A stretch of DNA of 64,000 bases. Source: Arctopsyche grandis. Lineage: Eukaryota > Arthropoda > Insecta > Trichoptera > Hydropsychidae. Of the stretch, positions 56,401 to 64,000 are shown piece by piece. The stretch spans positions 13,147,501 through 13,211,500 of the forward strand of contig NC_135362.1 in NCBI RefSeq assembly GCF_051622035.1. The letters are read 5' to 3'. A program made the translations under genes and the position numbers. Position 1 is the first letter of the stretch; each line of letters begins with the position of its first letter. The notes under the pieces are model-generated. The model had not been told where the DNA came from, made no database searches, and was given only the letters and a program-made list of their open reading frames with translations.

Positions 56401-59400
56401 TATGATTTTAGTTCAATACATAGAAGGGTTTTAGAGAAAAACTCAAAAAACCTCGATTCTCTAGACCCGGTTGGCCGGCATTCACCGGTTTTAGAAAAAT
56501 ACGATTTTTTTTAAGTTTAAAATTTTTATATCGGAAAAAAATATGTATATATATATATATTAAAGGGCAATTCCTTCGAAGAAAAATCAATTATATTTCG
56601 GAAATTCCTATGCATTTTGCCATAAATCATTTGACTATTTTTTTGATGTTTTCAAGTACAAGGATTTGCGATAGTGTGGGATTTGCGATAGATAAGGATG
56701 CTTTCTATACCTGAAGTTGGGTAGGTCATTGAAACTACATACTTTCAATAATATTTTATTGGTTTATGACCTGGTCCATTACTAAATCTCAAAGAAACCG
56801 CTCAAGAAAGAAAGTAATGTAGCTTTTTTTTGTTCAAAGAAATATACGCCCATTACCTAAGAGCATTTATACACATTTATTTTGATCTTTCATAGAAATT
56901 TAAAATTCATAATTGTTAATTTTGAGGAAAAAAACATTAATTAAAGAAAACCTTAAAAAGCCGGTTGATCAAGCCAAAAAGCCGGTTTTCGGTTTTTTGA
57001 AAAATGGTCAAAAAGCCGGCGTTTCGGTTTAAACCAGCTTGGAAGCCCTACTCTAGACTCTAGAGTAAAAGTACCACTTCCGGTTCAGGTAAAAATAGTA
57101 GGTTATAAAGATTATAATTTCTATTACATGTAAAAAAATATCAGTCCGATTCAGTTAGCGGTTTGGGAGATAATTGAATTCAAAAACTTAAAAAAAGAGG
57201 ATACTTATAAGGGGAGGTACCATTTCCGGTCAACTTAAAAATTCGAAAATAATTTACGTCGTGTCGATAAGAATTTCAGTAACCAATACCAAGTTTCAGT
57301 TCGATAGGACTAACGGTGTTCAAAAAATCCACAAAATACATAGACACACACACACTTTTTCTAGATCATTAAATTGTGATCAGTAGAGGTAGGACCGGAA
57401 GCGTGCCGTCTATTGTTCGAATGTTGTAAATGCTTTGTAAAAAAGGTTCGGCAAACCTTTAACAATGCATTTACAACATTTGAACAATGGACGGCCCCCT
57501 CAGGGTCCGGGCTTTAGTGATCAGTGATCGATTCTGAGTTCGAATCAGTCAAAATTCGAATTTTCGCATGATCACAAAACTTCATCTATTGTTACTACGT
57601 ACATACATATGTAGATAAAGTAAAAAATCGTAAATGTTTATTTAATCTTTGCAAAATATTTCAAAATCGATTAAATAATAAAAAAAGAACATTTTGAGCA
57701 TATTTAACAAAAGAGAGAGAGAGCAAAAGAATTTTGTCAAAAAAGAGGACATGTTGTCTAGAAATAAAACCTGTTTGAAACCTTACTATACGGTTTTGTT
57801 GACGAGGTGCAGATTGGCGATGTGACATGCATTATTTTGCAAACGATATGCCCTTGTATTTGCATGCAGTTAATCACATAGGAAACGTTACGATCATGAC
57901 TTATCCGCTCAATGTTTAATGATAATTATTCAACGTTTACTGAACACTGAAATATCGTATCCGCTAGATGCATAAACGATCATTTTATACTTGATATTTG
58001 ACTGATTGTGGGAAATAACAATACAATAAGTACATATGTACATATTATGTACGTTCTATTACTTTTTCTTTTCATATGAGGCAAGACAACTTTAGTAAAA
58101 GATAATCTCTTTTAATAACTTCTGATTAGAGGACCTCACTCTCATCGTCCTAAAATAGTCTTTTGTTTACTAGGACTCATGTCTAAAATGGAAAATTGTA
58201 CGAATTGGGTAGGGATGAGAAAATATGACATAATACTCATCGTTAATAATACTTATACATTTTTATTGTCTTATCTCATATCTTCAATTTGGGGCTATAC
58301 TCAAGTTTTTCGCATAGCAACTTGGCATTGGTCCATTTTTCAATGACAATCCTATGAACATCTCATCCAATCAATTGACGCATTGTCTCCACCTGGTGAA
58401 TCTATTTGAAGATAGCCTTTGACTATTAGCGCATGTAAAACTAAAAAAATAGTTCGTGTATGAACAAACTAGTATGTGTATGAACGAACTGGAGTGAGCA
58501 CTTGAACTGTAATGTATATAATCTGATAAATTTATTTTGATTATTGATTGATTTTTGTCTGTTTCAGTGAGCCTTATTTCCCTAATCCTGTGATGGCCAG
58601 CGCTCTTGCAATAGTCAAAGGCCGAACCAGTCCTATGGATATTGTACGAGTGGAAACCAAAACTCAGGTGAAATCTTATTATAATATTATCGATTATTTA
58701 ATTATTATTACTTTTCATTATTTAATTATTATGAATCGATTATTTACGAGCAAATTGCGAGTGAAAAAATACTGACGAGGTGATATAAACAAGACAATAA
58801 AACATTTGTTTACCATTTTGTCATGTGCTTTTAATCGGTTACTTTGTCTAAACACCTGTAGATAACAACAATTTATGTTAAATCGTGCCTGGTTTCACTA
58901 AATTGTTTGTAGAATTGAATTTTTCAAGTATCATTGTGATAAATTTGATCGTAGTTTACGCCAATATTATTACATCAACAGATTTTCTTTTATCACCTTT
59001 TGATTGTAATCAGTGGAATGCCAGACAAATAATCTACGGGTCAGATTTTTGCGCGTACACTTTATCCTCTGGCAGTGTTTAACAGATTACGTTTTTTGAT
59101 CATGGCAAATATTCGACCTTGCCGTTTTGATTGATTGTGAACCCTAAAAAATAATCATCTAATTTGATGAAGTAGCATACGTTTATGTATGTTTGTTATT
59201 TTATTTAAAATAAATTTATATTTTCCCATGACGCCTCTGAACGACACCTATGGTATTAAACCTGAACATATATACATAAATTTGTCGATTATAAAATTGA
59301 AATCATATTCAAATAATGGTGATATAGTGGCTAGGATGGTTTTGCCAATTTAATGAGGAACCATTTCAACAATGAAATCAGATAAATTGCCAAATTCTGA

Positions 59401-62400
59401 TAGGAAACTTGAAACAGACTTGGATATGTGTGACTTGGAGTCGCACATATTCAAGTCTGACCAGCAGCACTACAGAAATACTACCGAATAAATTATTTTC
59501 AATCGAGATCAACCCAGGGCTTCAACCCGGGAAATTCTCGGTGGTTAAAAATAACGCAATCACTATGTGCTATGCTGTTATGAAAGTTACACATTCCTCT
59601 GAGTAGAAAAAATTGGAATTACTTGATCATTTTGAAAATAAAGTTTAAATTAAATTTCACACATGTTTCGAGCCAATCAAATCACATATTTACATATGTA
59701 GTACATACATATTTCGAAATTATGACTAAAGAAAATATGAATATTTAAGACCTCATCTACGACTATATGTATACATATGTAAAGCGAAACGCACAATCAA
59801 ATATAGTACTATAGAAAAATTTTCATTCCAGTGAAATTAGTCATAATTTAACTTTGCACACTATTGCTGATACCAGTGTGTTTATGTATTACATAAATAC
59901 TGCTTAGTATTACGTATGTATATGCATCTAGGAAGTTGCGTATGTTGACTTTGCAGAAAAAAATATTAAGTCAGTTGTACATGTACTTGTCTATTTGTTT
60001 TGACTGTCATAGATTGCAATGATATCAGTTTTTAATTGTTGTATCTCGAAAATAATTATAGAAAGAATTGTGAATATATCTAATCGGTTATAATAATCCT
60101 TTATATTCAAAATTTATCTTTCGTCTTATCTGAAATTGAGTGATTCTTTGATTTTTTCATATTTACTGCCAATTATGTAGATGTATCGTAATATTGCGCA
60201 ACTCCATGTGCCTACATATACATATGCTAGTTATTGAAATTTCACTTGAACATAAACCAGTTAATGTTACGTTGCGATGTCTGCTTCAGCTTTCTTCCCT
60301 CACTCCATTATTTATGTAATTTGATTGCACTAAAGATGCAGATACAGAATGGCACGTATTTCTTCACATAGTGCAAATAAACGCTGGTCTGTCAAATCTA
60401 TACCGTCGCGTCTCTTCACAAACCCGACCCCCACGAGTATTTTGGTCATTTTTTTCCTTATATTGACATACATAGGTTTGACAGTAATTTATAACGATGA
60501 TTCTCATATTTGAAGAAATATAGGACAAACTTTGAAATTATAATTGTATGAATTAAAAAAAACATGAAAATACGACCATCACAGCTGAAAACTACGAGCG
60601 CGTCCCGTATCACTATTTTCAGTGTGTACACACCATGAATTTATTTTATATATATTTAATACATATATACCAGGATTAAAGCTGGCTCGTGGATTTTTGC
60701 ACTTGTGTGCAAGGCACATTTAGCACCTAAAATAAAATTATGTGAACAATAAAATAAAAATGCACAGTAAGATCAAAATGCAATATAGAATAAAAATAAA
60801 CAGAGGAAAATTTTGGAAATATTTTAGGCGCCTGTGTATGCCAAACACTTAGCACACGCCACGAGCCGGCTCTGAAACATCGAAAAACAATTTATAGACC
60901 AATTTTACAGAGCATCATAGAGACATCTACGGATAAATTTTACAAATCAGCAAATTCGAGATGCTGGAAACTCAAATTTTGCGAGAGAGAAAACAAGGTT
61001 GATTTTTTTTTTGGAATCTTTTCAATGAAATCAGATAAATTGGCAAACTTTGATAGGAAACAATCGACCTGGAGTCGCTTATCAAAGATCTGGTTCATAG
61101 GCGGATTCAAGAGGGTGCCGTTGGAGCTATTCCCCTCCCCCCCCTTGGACGAATTTAATTTCATATATAAGCATACATATGTCTTAATTTTTTCACAGTA
61201 TTAACGACATATTTTGATTTGTACAAATAAATTTTAGTTTCTTTTATTTCAATTTTACATAATTGCACGATTTTTTTATTGTGAAACTTTCAGGTATCTA
61301 TGCCAAAAATAAATCGCAAATTTTATTGCCCAGTACTTCTAATAAGATTTCTGTTTTTTATGAATTATTTTTATCAATTTGAAAACCCTTCCCCCTTGCT
61401 TATTTTCTGGACCCGCCGGTTATCTGGCCAGCAGCGCCGGGCCAGGGATCGAACCCGTGACCACTCATTTAAAAGTATTACACGCCAAGCATTGAATTGA
61501 ACTGTCAGTGTGTTCTTGTACGAGTGTAAAGGCTAGAATTTTATTACAAACAATATGCATATGGTTTTAACTACATATGTACATATGTATGTCGTCGAGT
61601 GTGCAGAAAATTATAGTATACATATACGACCTTCATAAAAATAGTTGATTCACGATTTTTTTTATTTAGCACATGTTATCAAATTTTATCAGTGTGTATC
61701 TTGACCTATGTATTAGCATAGTAATTTCAATTCATGTTTTTACATACTACATACTATGTATGTAGACTATTCAGCTGTATTATTTTGTTGAGTGCAAATC
61801 TACCTGCAGTTTTTGATCATTGTTTGCGTTTGCGTTTTTTTTCGTGCTAATTATTCATTTTACTTTTTCACATACTTATTTATGTTGATTGTGAAAAGAC
61901 AATATCCCTCTTTTTTACATACCTCCTTTATTACTTGTTATGTTTCCTCTTTTTTATTACTACACATTGACCTTTGTTATTCAGCTCAAATGTCAACTTA
62001 TTTTGTCAACTATCAATTGAATTCATTTTGTATGGATATATTTTTGAAAGACGTCAATTTCAGTAAAAGTTCAAGCATTGAAACACCTTTATATTATTCT
62101 CAATATCATGTGAACTTGCATACACATCGTAATATAAAATATGTAGATTAAAATTGAAAAAGTTATTGCTGCAGTATTCAATCTCAAACATTTCAATTTT
62201 ATCAGTATATGTATGTTATTGAAATAATACATCACACATATTATATCGTCTTAATAAAAAGACAAAATAACAATGTATTTCATATATTTAACAAAAAGAA
62301 CTCAACGCTTATCTAATATTGTAATGATTGATTTATTTCAGATATTGTTCTCATTCTTATCGGTGGGTTGGGGTCTCTTGTCGGATATTGACATTGAAAG

Positions 62401-63229
62401 TGAAAAACTAAGAGTCATCGGTGGACAACGCTTTACTGTTTGGTCACTAGCACGTCTCATCGGACTGCGCACATACCGAGGAAAAGTATACTACACGCCG
62501 ACAACCCCGAAGGTTACATCTCCAGTGCGAGCTCAACCCCACTTGTCGCACAGCTTCAGCCAAGACGCCAGTCTAGACTGCGACGATTGCACCCGGCTCG
62601 GAGAAGAATGCGACAATTGCCGAGAGAACACAACGATATCCCTCGACAACATGGCTGACAACGCCAGCAAAGAATCCAGACAGAGATTAGACTCTTGGTA
62701 TTCGGCCACGTCAAAGAAGAGCACGTACTTCAGCACGACGGGCTCCGATTATATGAGCATAGTAGAGAATAAAAACATTGATGGCGCTAAAAGTCCCGTG
62801 TGCGTTTACGGCCCTGCTTCTCGTTTGCCAGCTTTAACCACGTCACTACCGGCAGATTGGAAGTGTATAGAAGGGGAATTCATATCGGTTCATGCAGGCT
62901 ATCAACCGTTTTTAGGGGAAGATATCATATTTGCACCCGAGTCGCGTTTGGATGATGGAATCATATGGTTGCTTATAATACGCGGTGGTGTTACGCGCAC
63001 TCAACTGTTGTCGTTCCTCTTGGGTCTGGCTAAAGGTGCCCATGCGTCTGGTTCTAGTAATAGTAATGGTGGACTTCAGCTCATTCCTGTTAGTGCTTTC
63101 CGCATAGTGCCAGAACCCGAGCCCAATCATCCCGCTTACATCACTGTTGATGGGGAAAAAGTAACGTACGGTCCGGTACAGGGTGAAGTGTGTAGTGTTC
63201 AAGCTAATATTATGGTACCATCACAGTGA
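44484..63229 (+). CDS. Sphk: Sphingosine kinase
   Basis: Lipid kinase that phosphorylates sphingosine to sphingosine-1-phosphate. Three coding exons join in frame: 44484-45271, 58568-58667 and 62342-63229 (1776 nt, 591 aa). The catalytic DAGK-type domain has the nucleotide-binding LLILLNPKSGSGKA (residues about 154-167), VCVGGDGIMYEVINGIFERP (about 213-232) and VVPCGSGNGLA (about 245-255). After the splice come SFLSVGWGLLSDIDIESEKL and RFTVWSLARLIGLRTY, both hallmark sphingosine-kinase blocks. The C-terminal C5 region is DDGIIWLLIIRGGVTRTQLL. A Ser/Cys-rich insert (about 330-440) separates the two halves, as in SphK2-type enzymes. The start is the ATG at 44484; the frame is open a little further upstream but without an ATG. 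Intron 1 is 13.3 kb and full of transposons. Confidence 0.95.
45535..46045 (+). repeat. About 450-bp repeat E, copy carrying a MITE insertion
   Basis: Matches 56606-57050 almost base for base, from TTGCCATAAATCATTTGACT through TTGGGTAGG.CATTGAAACT to AAAGCCGG...TTTAAACC. This copy differs by the family A MITE inserted at 45822-45921. Class unknown, no coding frame. Both copies lie within sphingosine kinase intron 1. Confidence 0.8.
45822..45921. mobile_element. MITE family A, copy 2 (inserted in repeat E)
   Basis: 100 bp, ending CTATCCTACCTCT (inverted AGAGGTAGGATAG). It is flanked by the direct repeat ATTCATAATT (45812-45821 and 45922-45931). The corresponding place in the repeat copy at 56905-56915 has ATTCATAATT only once. 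That is an empty site, so the insertion and its 9-10 bp duplication are demonstrated within the window. Confidence 0.9.
46069..46464. mobile_element. Near-perfect 396-bp palindrome (foldback element)
   Basis: Inner arms 46141-46250 and 46268-46377 are reverse complements with a single mismatch over about 107 bases (TACATACT vs TACACACT), around a 17-base loop AGGCTGTATGACAAAAA. Outer arms continue more loosely to GGTCTCCCTCACGGG / CCCGTGAGGTAGACC. The arms contain GCGCGAGCAGG, CAGGAACAAGAGGAACAGG and CTGCGCGCGCACATTAAACA. No target duplication or coding sequence is evident. The transcript would fold into a long hairpin, since it lies in a kinase intron. Confidence 0.9.
46518..46597. mobile_element. 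piggyBac-type terminus
   Basis: CGCCCATCGGCGTACTTCAG, then ACCGCCGATCGACGTTGGTC and AGCATTCAAAGGG adjoining TTAA. Read inverted it is TTAACCCTTTGAATGCT..., the mirror of the end at 41888. Confidence 0.55.
46600..47520. other. Intronic spacer without a recognised feature
   Basis: Part of the sphingosine kinase first intron. I see only AT-rich sequence and a few short inverted words (for example CTACGACGTAGAGTCTACG near 47320). Confidence 0.4.
47545..47730 (-). mobile_element. Non-LTR retrotransposon 3' tail (RTE-like), copy 2
   Basis: Contains the inverted CTGGATGAAGGCCTCTTCAAC and related words shared with 1695-1730 and with the plus-strand copy at 54800-54845. Decayed. Confidence 0.6.
48584..48894. 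mobile_element. Harbinger-type MITE with TAA duplication
   Basis: 311 bp between TAA at 48581-48583 and TAA at 48895-48897. Ends GGGCGAAAACACACTGAGTG and (inverted) GGACGAAAACACACTGAATA. The internal block TCTCATATTTGAAGAAATRTAGGA also occurs at 60498-60530. 3-bp TWA duplication is the PIF/Harbinger signature. Confidence 0.8.
49031..49935 (-). mobile_element. Nested Harbinger-type element carrying a MADF-like gene
   Basis: Ends AGGGGGCTACAGACGCTCTG and (inverted) AGGGCGCTACAGACGCTCTG, both continuing GAATATC. It is flanked by TAA / TTA, consistent with the TWA target of PIF/Harbinger. A subterminal variant of the end (GGGGGCTACACACGCTCCGG) recurs at about 49117. Autonomous Harbinger elements carry a nuclease and a Myb/MADF accessory gene. 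Only the accessory part is visible here. Confidence 0.7.
49259..49740 (-). CDS. MADF-like (Myb/SANT-type) accessory protein of a Harbinger element, partial
   Basis: The frame contains FADLCVSFLDFFDNYHVEGS, then LWIIKAKDYHNRDKRDAAYN, KLSNKLKEIE, IKKLNNLRSNARKVAKKV and PKLWYFHLFDVL. This is the pattern of a MADF DNA-binding domain (W..., hydrophobic helix, then LR..Y...K, then W.....L.FL). An acceptor-like TTGTTGTCGCTAG near 49720 suggests an upstream exon, and AATGTG|GTGAGTAAAA near 49270 could be a donor. The true protein may therefore be longer at both ends. The frame also stays open upstream to 49999 through the element terminus, which is not believable as protein. Transposon-borne rather than a host gene. 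In related elements this protein directs the nuclease to the ends. Confidence 0.55.
50112..50427 (+). mobile_element. Probable solo LTR 1
   Basis: 316 bp with TGTAACGTAG...CGCTACA ends, flanked by ATAT / ATAC (near 4-bp duplication). An internal TATA box (GGGGTATAAATATTAGG, about 50287-50303) is followed by a start-like CCTTCATTAGGACC, as in Gypsy/BEL LTRs. No internal retroelement genes adjoin, so it is a solo LTR. Strand is set by the TATA box. Confidence 0.6.
50572..50703. mobile_element. MITE family A, copy 3
   Basis: 132 bp from AGAGGTAGGATAGCC to GGTCTGGGCTTTA, with the central AAAAAGGTTCGGCAAACCTT hairpin. Flanks TATATAATT / TATATAATA suggest the usual 9-bp duplication. The same length as the copy at 57385. 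Confidence 0.85.
51264..51294. mobile_element. Minimal Harbinger remnant (31 bp)
   Basis: AGGTCTGTACTG directly facing TATAAACAGACCT, the two terminal motifs of the E1/E2 family with almost no interior. Confidence 0.5.
51879..51984. mobile_element. Short Harbinger-type MITE with TTA duplication
   Basis: 106 bp. Ends AGGTCTGACCGCAC and (inverted) AGCTCTGACCGCGA; TTA on both sides (51876-51878, 51985-51987). The first bases match the E1/E2 terminus (AGGTCTG). Confidence 0.75.
52365..52540 (+). repeat. Minisatellite of TTCAGTTCCGGATCC-type units
   Basis: Six or more imperfect units of TTTTTCAGTTCYGGNTCCGGATTCC (about 18-30 bp). The resulting open frames are repetitive and not a protein. Confidence 0.8.
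52732..53078 (+). mobile_element. Probable solo LTR 2
   Basis: 347 bp beginning TGTAACGTGGGAAC and ending ACGCAACA. It is flanked by an exact 4-bp duplication ATAT (52728-52731 and 53079-53082). AATAAATCGG at about 52905 and TTGAATAAATGC at about 53013 are candidate polyadenylation signals. TG...CA with 4-bp duplication suits Gypsy-type LTRs. The opening TGTAACG is shared with the LTR at 50112. Confidence 0.65.
53110..54190. other. AT-rich intronic stretch without recognised features
   Basis: Contains TACATATGTA palindromes (for example near 53470-53520) and a short tandem TTTCACAGTAGAT (53552-53588). No gene seen. Confidence 0.4.
54413..54490 (+). repeat. 15-bp minisatellite (GGGACTTCGCCTCCG)
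   Basis: Five imperfect units, translating as repeated SPPGT in one frame. No start context or homologue, so not called a gene. Confidence 0.85.
54645..54860 (+). mobile_element. Non-LTR retrotransposon 3' tail (RTE-like), copy 3
   Basis: Reads SRRMDEM*TKEVLEWYPREF then KRVKERPHEIRKM, the closing region of an RTE-like ORF, followed by the shared GACCTTCATCTAGCAGTGGA. The stop in the first segment shows decay. Confidence 0.65.
55380..56130. other. Cluster of short hAT-like ends
   Basis: Includes CAGCGGTCGCCAACCTTTCG (about 55493) and CAGTGGCGTATCATCAAATG...GGGCCCTGGCGCAAA (about 55621), both in the style of hAT termini. Matching right ends are not identified, so element limits are unknown. 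Confidence 0.35.
56130..57384. repeat. Composite of repeats C and E
   Basis: 56130-56340 is a diverged family C copy (relative to 18580 and 22310). 56606-57050 is repeat E lacking the MITE (the empty site). 57075-57260 repeats the CGATTCAGTTAGCGGTTTGG segment of 22785-22850. These are fragments stacked by successive insertions. Confidence 0.65.
57385..57516. mobile_element. MITE family A, copy 4
   Basis: 132 bp, AGAGGTAGGACCGG...GGTCCGGGCTTTA, flanked by a perfect 9-bp repeat GTGATCAGT (57376-57384 and 57517-57525). It is the reference copy for the family's ends and target duplication. Confidence 0.9.
57720..58540. other. Intron sequence upstream of sphingosine kinase exon 2
   Basis: No repeats or coding sequence recognised beyond TACATATGTACAT-type palindromes (about 58030). 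Confidence 0.4.
59328..59590 (-). mobile_element. tRNA-derived SINE, inverted copy
   Basis: Reverse complement of the copy at 34790-35100. On the minus strand, the head CAGCATAGCACATAGTGATT and box B-like GGGTTGAAGCCCTGGGTTG precede the body GTGCTGCTGGTCAGA and the tail with TGATTTCATTGTTGAAATGG. Head and tail are both present. Confidence 0.75.
60671..60874. mobile_element. Probable small hAT-type MITE
   Basis: Ends CAGGATTAAAGCTGGCTCGT and (inverted) CAGAGCCGGCTCGTGGC. About 204 bp. I see no clear 8-bp target duplication, so the class is tentative. Confidence 0.5.
61012..61485 (-). mobile_element. SINE tail and head, split inverted copy
   Basis: 61020-61080 is the inverted tail (ATGAAATCAGATAAATTGGC...GGAAACAATCGACC). 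61412-61485 is an inverted head (box B complement GGGATCGAACCCGTGACC, GCCGGGCC). The 330 bp between is unrelated, so the SINE was interrupted or two fragments lie together. Confidence 0.6.
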
Positions 63230-63720
63230 TGTCTTCCGAGGGCTGTTATATGCATGTTAGTTCTAACGTGCCGATCTAAAAGCGGGAGTCTTTGCCGAAC
63301 GTATTATTATAACAATGTACAAGTCTGAATTCGATTGTTTCGATGATTGAATATTGTAGATTTCAATGTGAAAATTGATTATTGTATTATGATTTTACGA
63401 AAGCATTCAGAGAACGGCACAGTGTACAAGGATCGATGCGCTCAGTTTTTATTTTTTGTTTCTTTTGATGATCTGTTACAACTGAGTAGGTGTGTGTGTA
63501 TTTGTCATGAAATTTCTCAGTACCATAAAAATGGCCCCATATTATTGATCACTTAAGTTTAAATTTTACTCATATTAGAATTTCTTGATAAAATTACATG
63601 CAAATTTTAATACGATTTACAATAAGGTAAAATTTTATTGTAAATAGAGAGTTTTAAAAGAAAATTTAACATTGTAAAAGATTTTAAAAATTGACTAATG
63701 TACATATTGGAAATAAACCT
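63230..63720 (+). other. Sphingosine kinase 3' UTR
   Basis: Follows the TGA at 63227-63229. GGAAATAAACC at about 63708-63718 is a good polyadenylation signal with a downstream GT-rich stretch (CTTGTGGGG). Beyond it, to 64000, only AT-rich spacer is seen. Confidence 0.5.
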
Positions 63721-64000
63721 TGTGGGGAATAGAAAATATGTAATAATCAAAAAAGTGTTCAGAGAGTTCATTTGTTAAATCTTAATTACATACATATATA
63801 TGTAGTACACAATTGAAAATGCTGTTAACTATTAGTATTATAATGAATTTTTTTATATGAATTGTGTTTTTCGTCTTTCGATAGCAATTGCTCACTATTT
63901 ATTTTGTTTCGTCTTACTAATATTTATGTATTCTTTTTTTACCAGAAGATGATTTTTGTATCAATTTATTTTTATTACATGTTGGGTCAGCTTATTCGCA

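Noticed and set aside
61792-62151. 119-codon hydrophobic frame before sphingosine kinase exon 3
   Set aside because: AT-rich intron sequence giving Phe/Tyr/Leu-rich translation, with no splice signals or family resemblance.

Overview
This window is AT-rich arthropod, almost certainly insect, nuclear DNA. The genes have spliceosomal introns with GT-AG borders. Intergenic sequence is full of the palindromic string TACATATGTA and short A/T tracts, and every gap carries decayed transposons. The eL21 and Usp12/46 proteins look insect-like. The eL21 segment around [15 protein letters not shown] resembles non-dipteran insects such as Lepidoptera or Trichoptera as I remember them, so the order is only a weak inference.

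I support seven host genes by joining exons in frame. (1) 7395-9639, minus: a calumenin/reticulocalbin-type EF-hand protein of the secretory pathway (scf-like), six coding exons, 324 aa, ending HDEF. (2) 12978-14772, plus: Usp12/46 deubiquitinase. (3) 15027-15585, minus: ribosomal protein eL21, with a likely TOP first exon near 16142-16176. (4) and (5) 19554-21604 and 25147-25826, plus: a duplicated pair of small proteins with the same three-exon structure. They resemble the two ends of a PARP catalytic domain with the middle missing; this is the most unusual coding content here. (6) 27490-40567, minus: a nine-exon, about 2170-aa multi-Tudor protein (Tudor/TDRD6-like germ-granule scaffold). 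(7) 44484-63229, plus: sphingosine kinase, three coding exons, 591 aa, with a 13.3-kb first intron.

The remainder is mostly mobile DNA. Non-LTR retrotransposon tails occur at about 1680, 4250, 6000, 24600, 40950, 47550 and 54650. There is a tRNA-derived SINE family. Harbinger-type elements include an opposed pair at 10634-12599 and a nested element with a MADF-like coding region at 49031-49935. piggyBac-type elements include an internally deleted copy at 42493-43554. A 216-bp hAT MITE with a perfect 8-bp duplication lies at 43889. Two probable solo LTRs start at 50112 and 52732. Three foldback or MITE families have recognisable target duplications, and one of them has an empty-site counterpart within the window.

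The first intron of the Tudor gene holds a 386-bp tandem array interrupted by a large inverted repeat. The first intron of the kinase gene is a stack of transposon insertions, including a 396-bp, nearly perfect palindrome. The first coding exons of both genes are strongly GC-rich against the AT-rich background. The genes do not form an operon or pathway. Those whose roles can be inferred are housekeeping, germline or signalling genes set among repeats.
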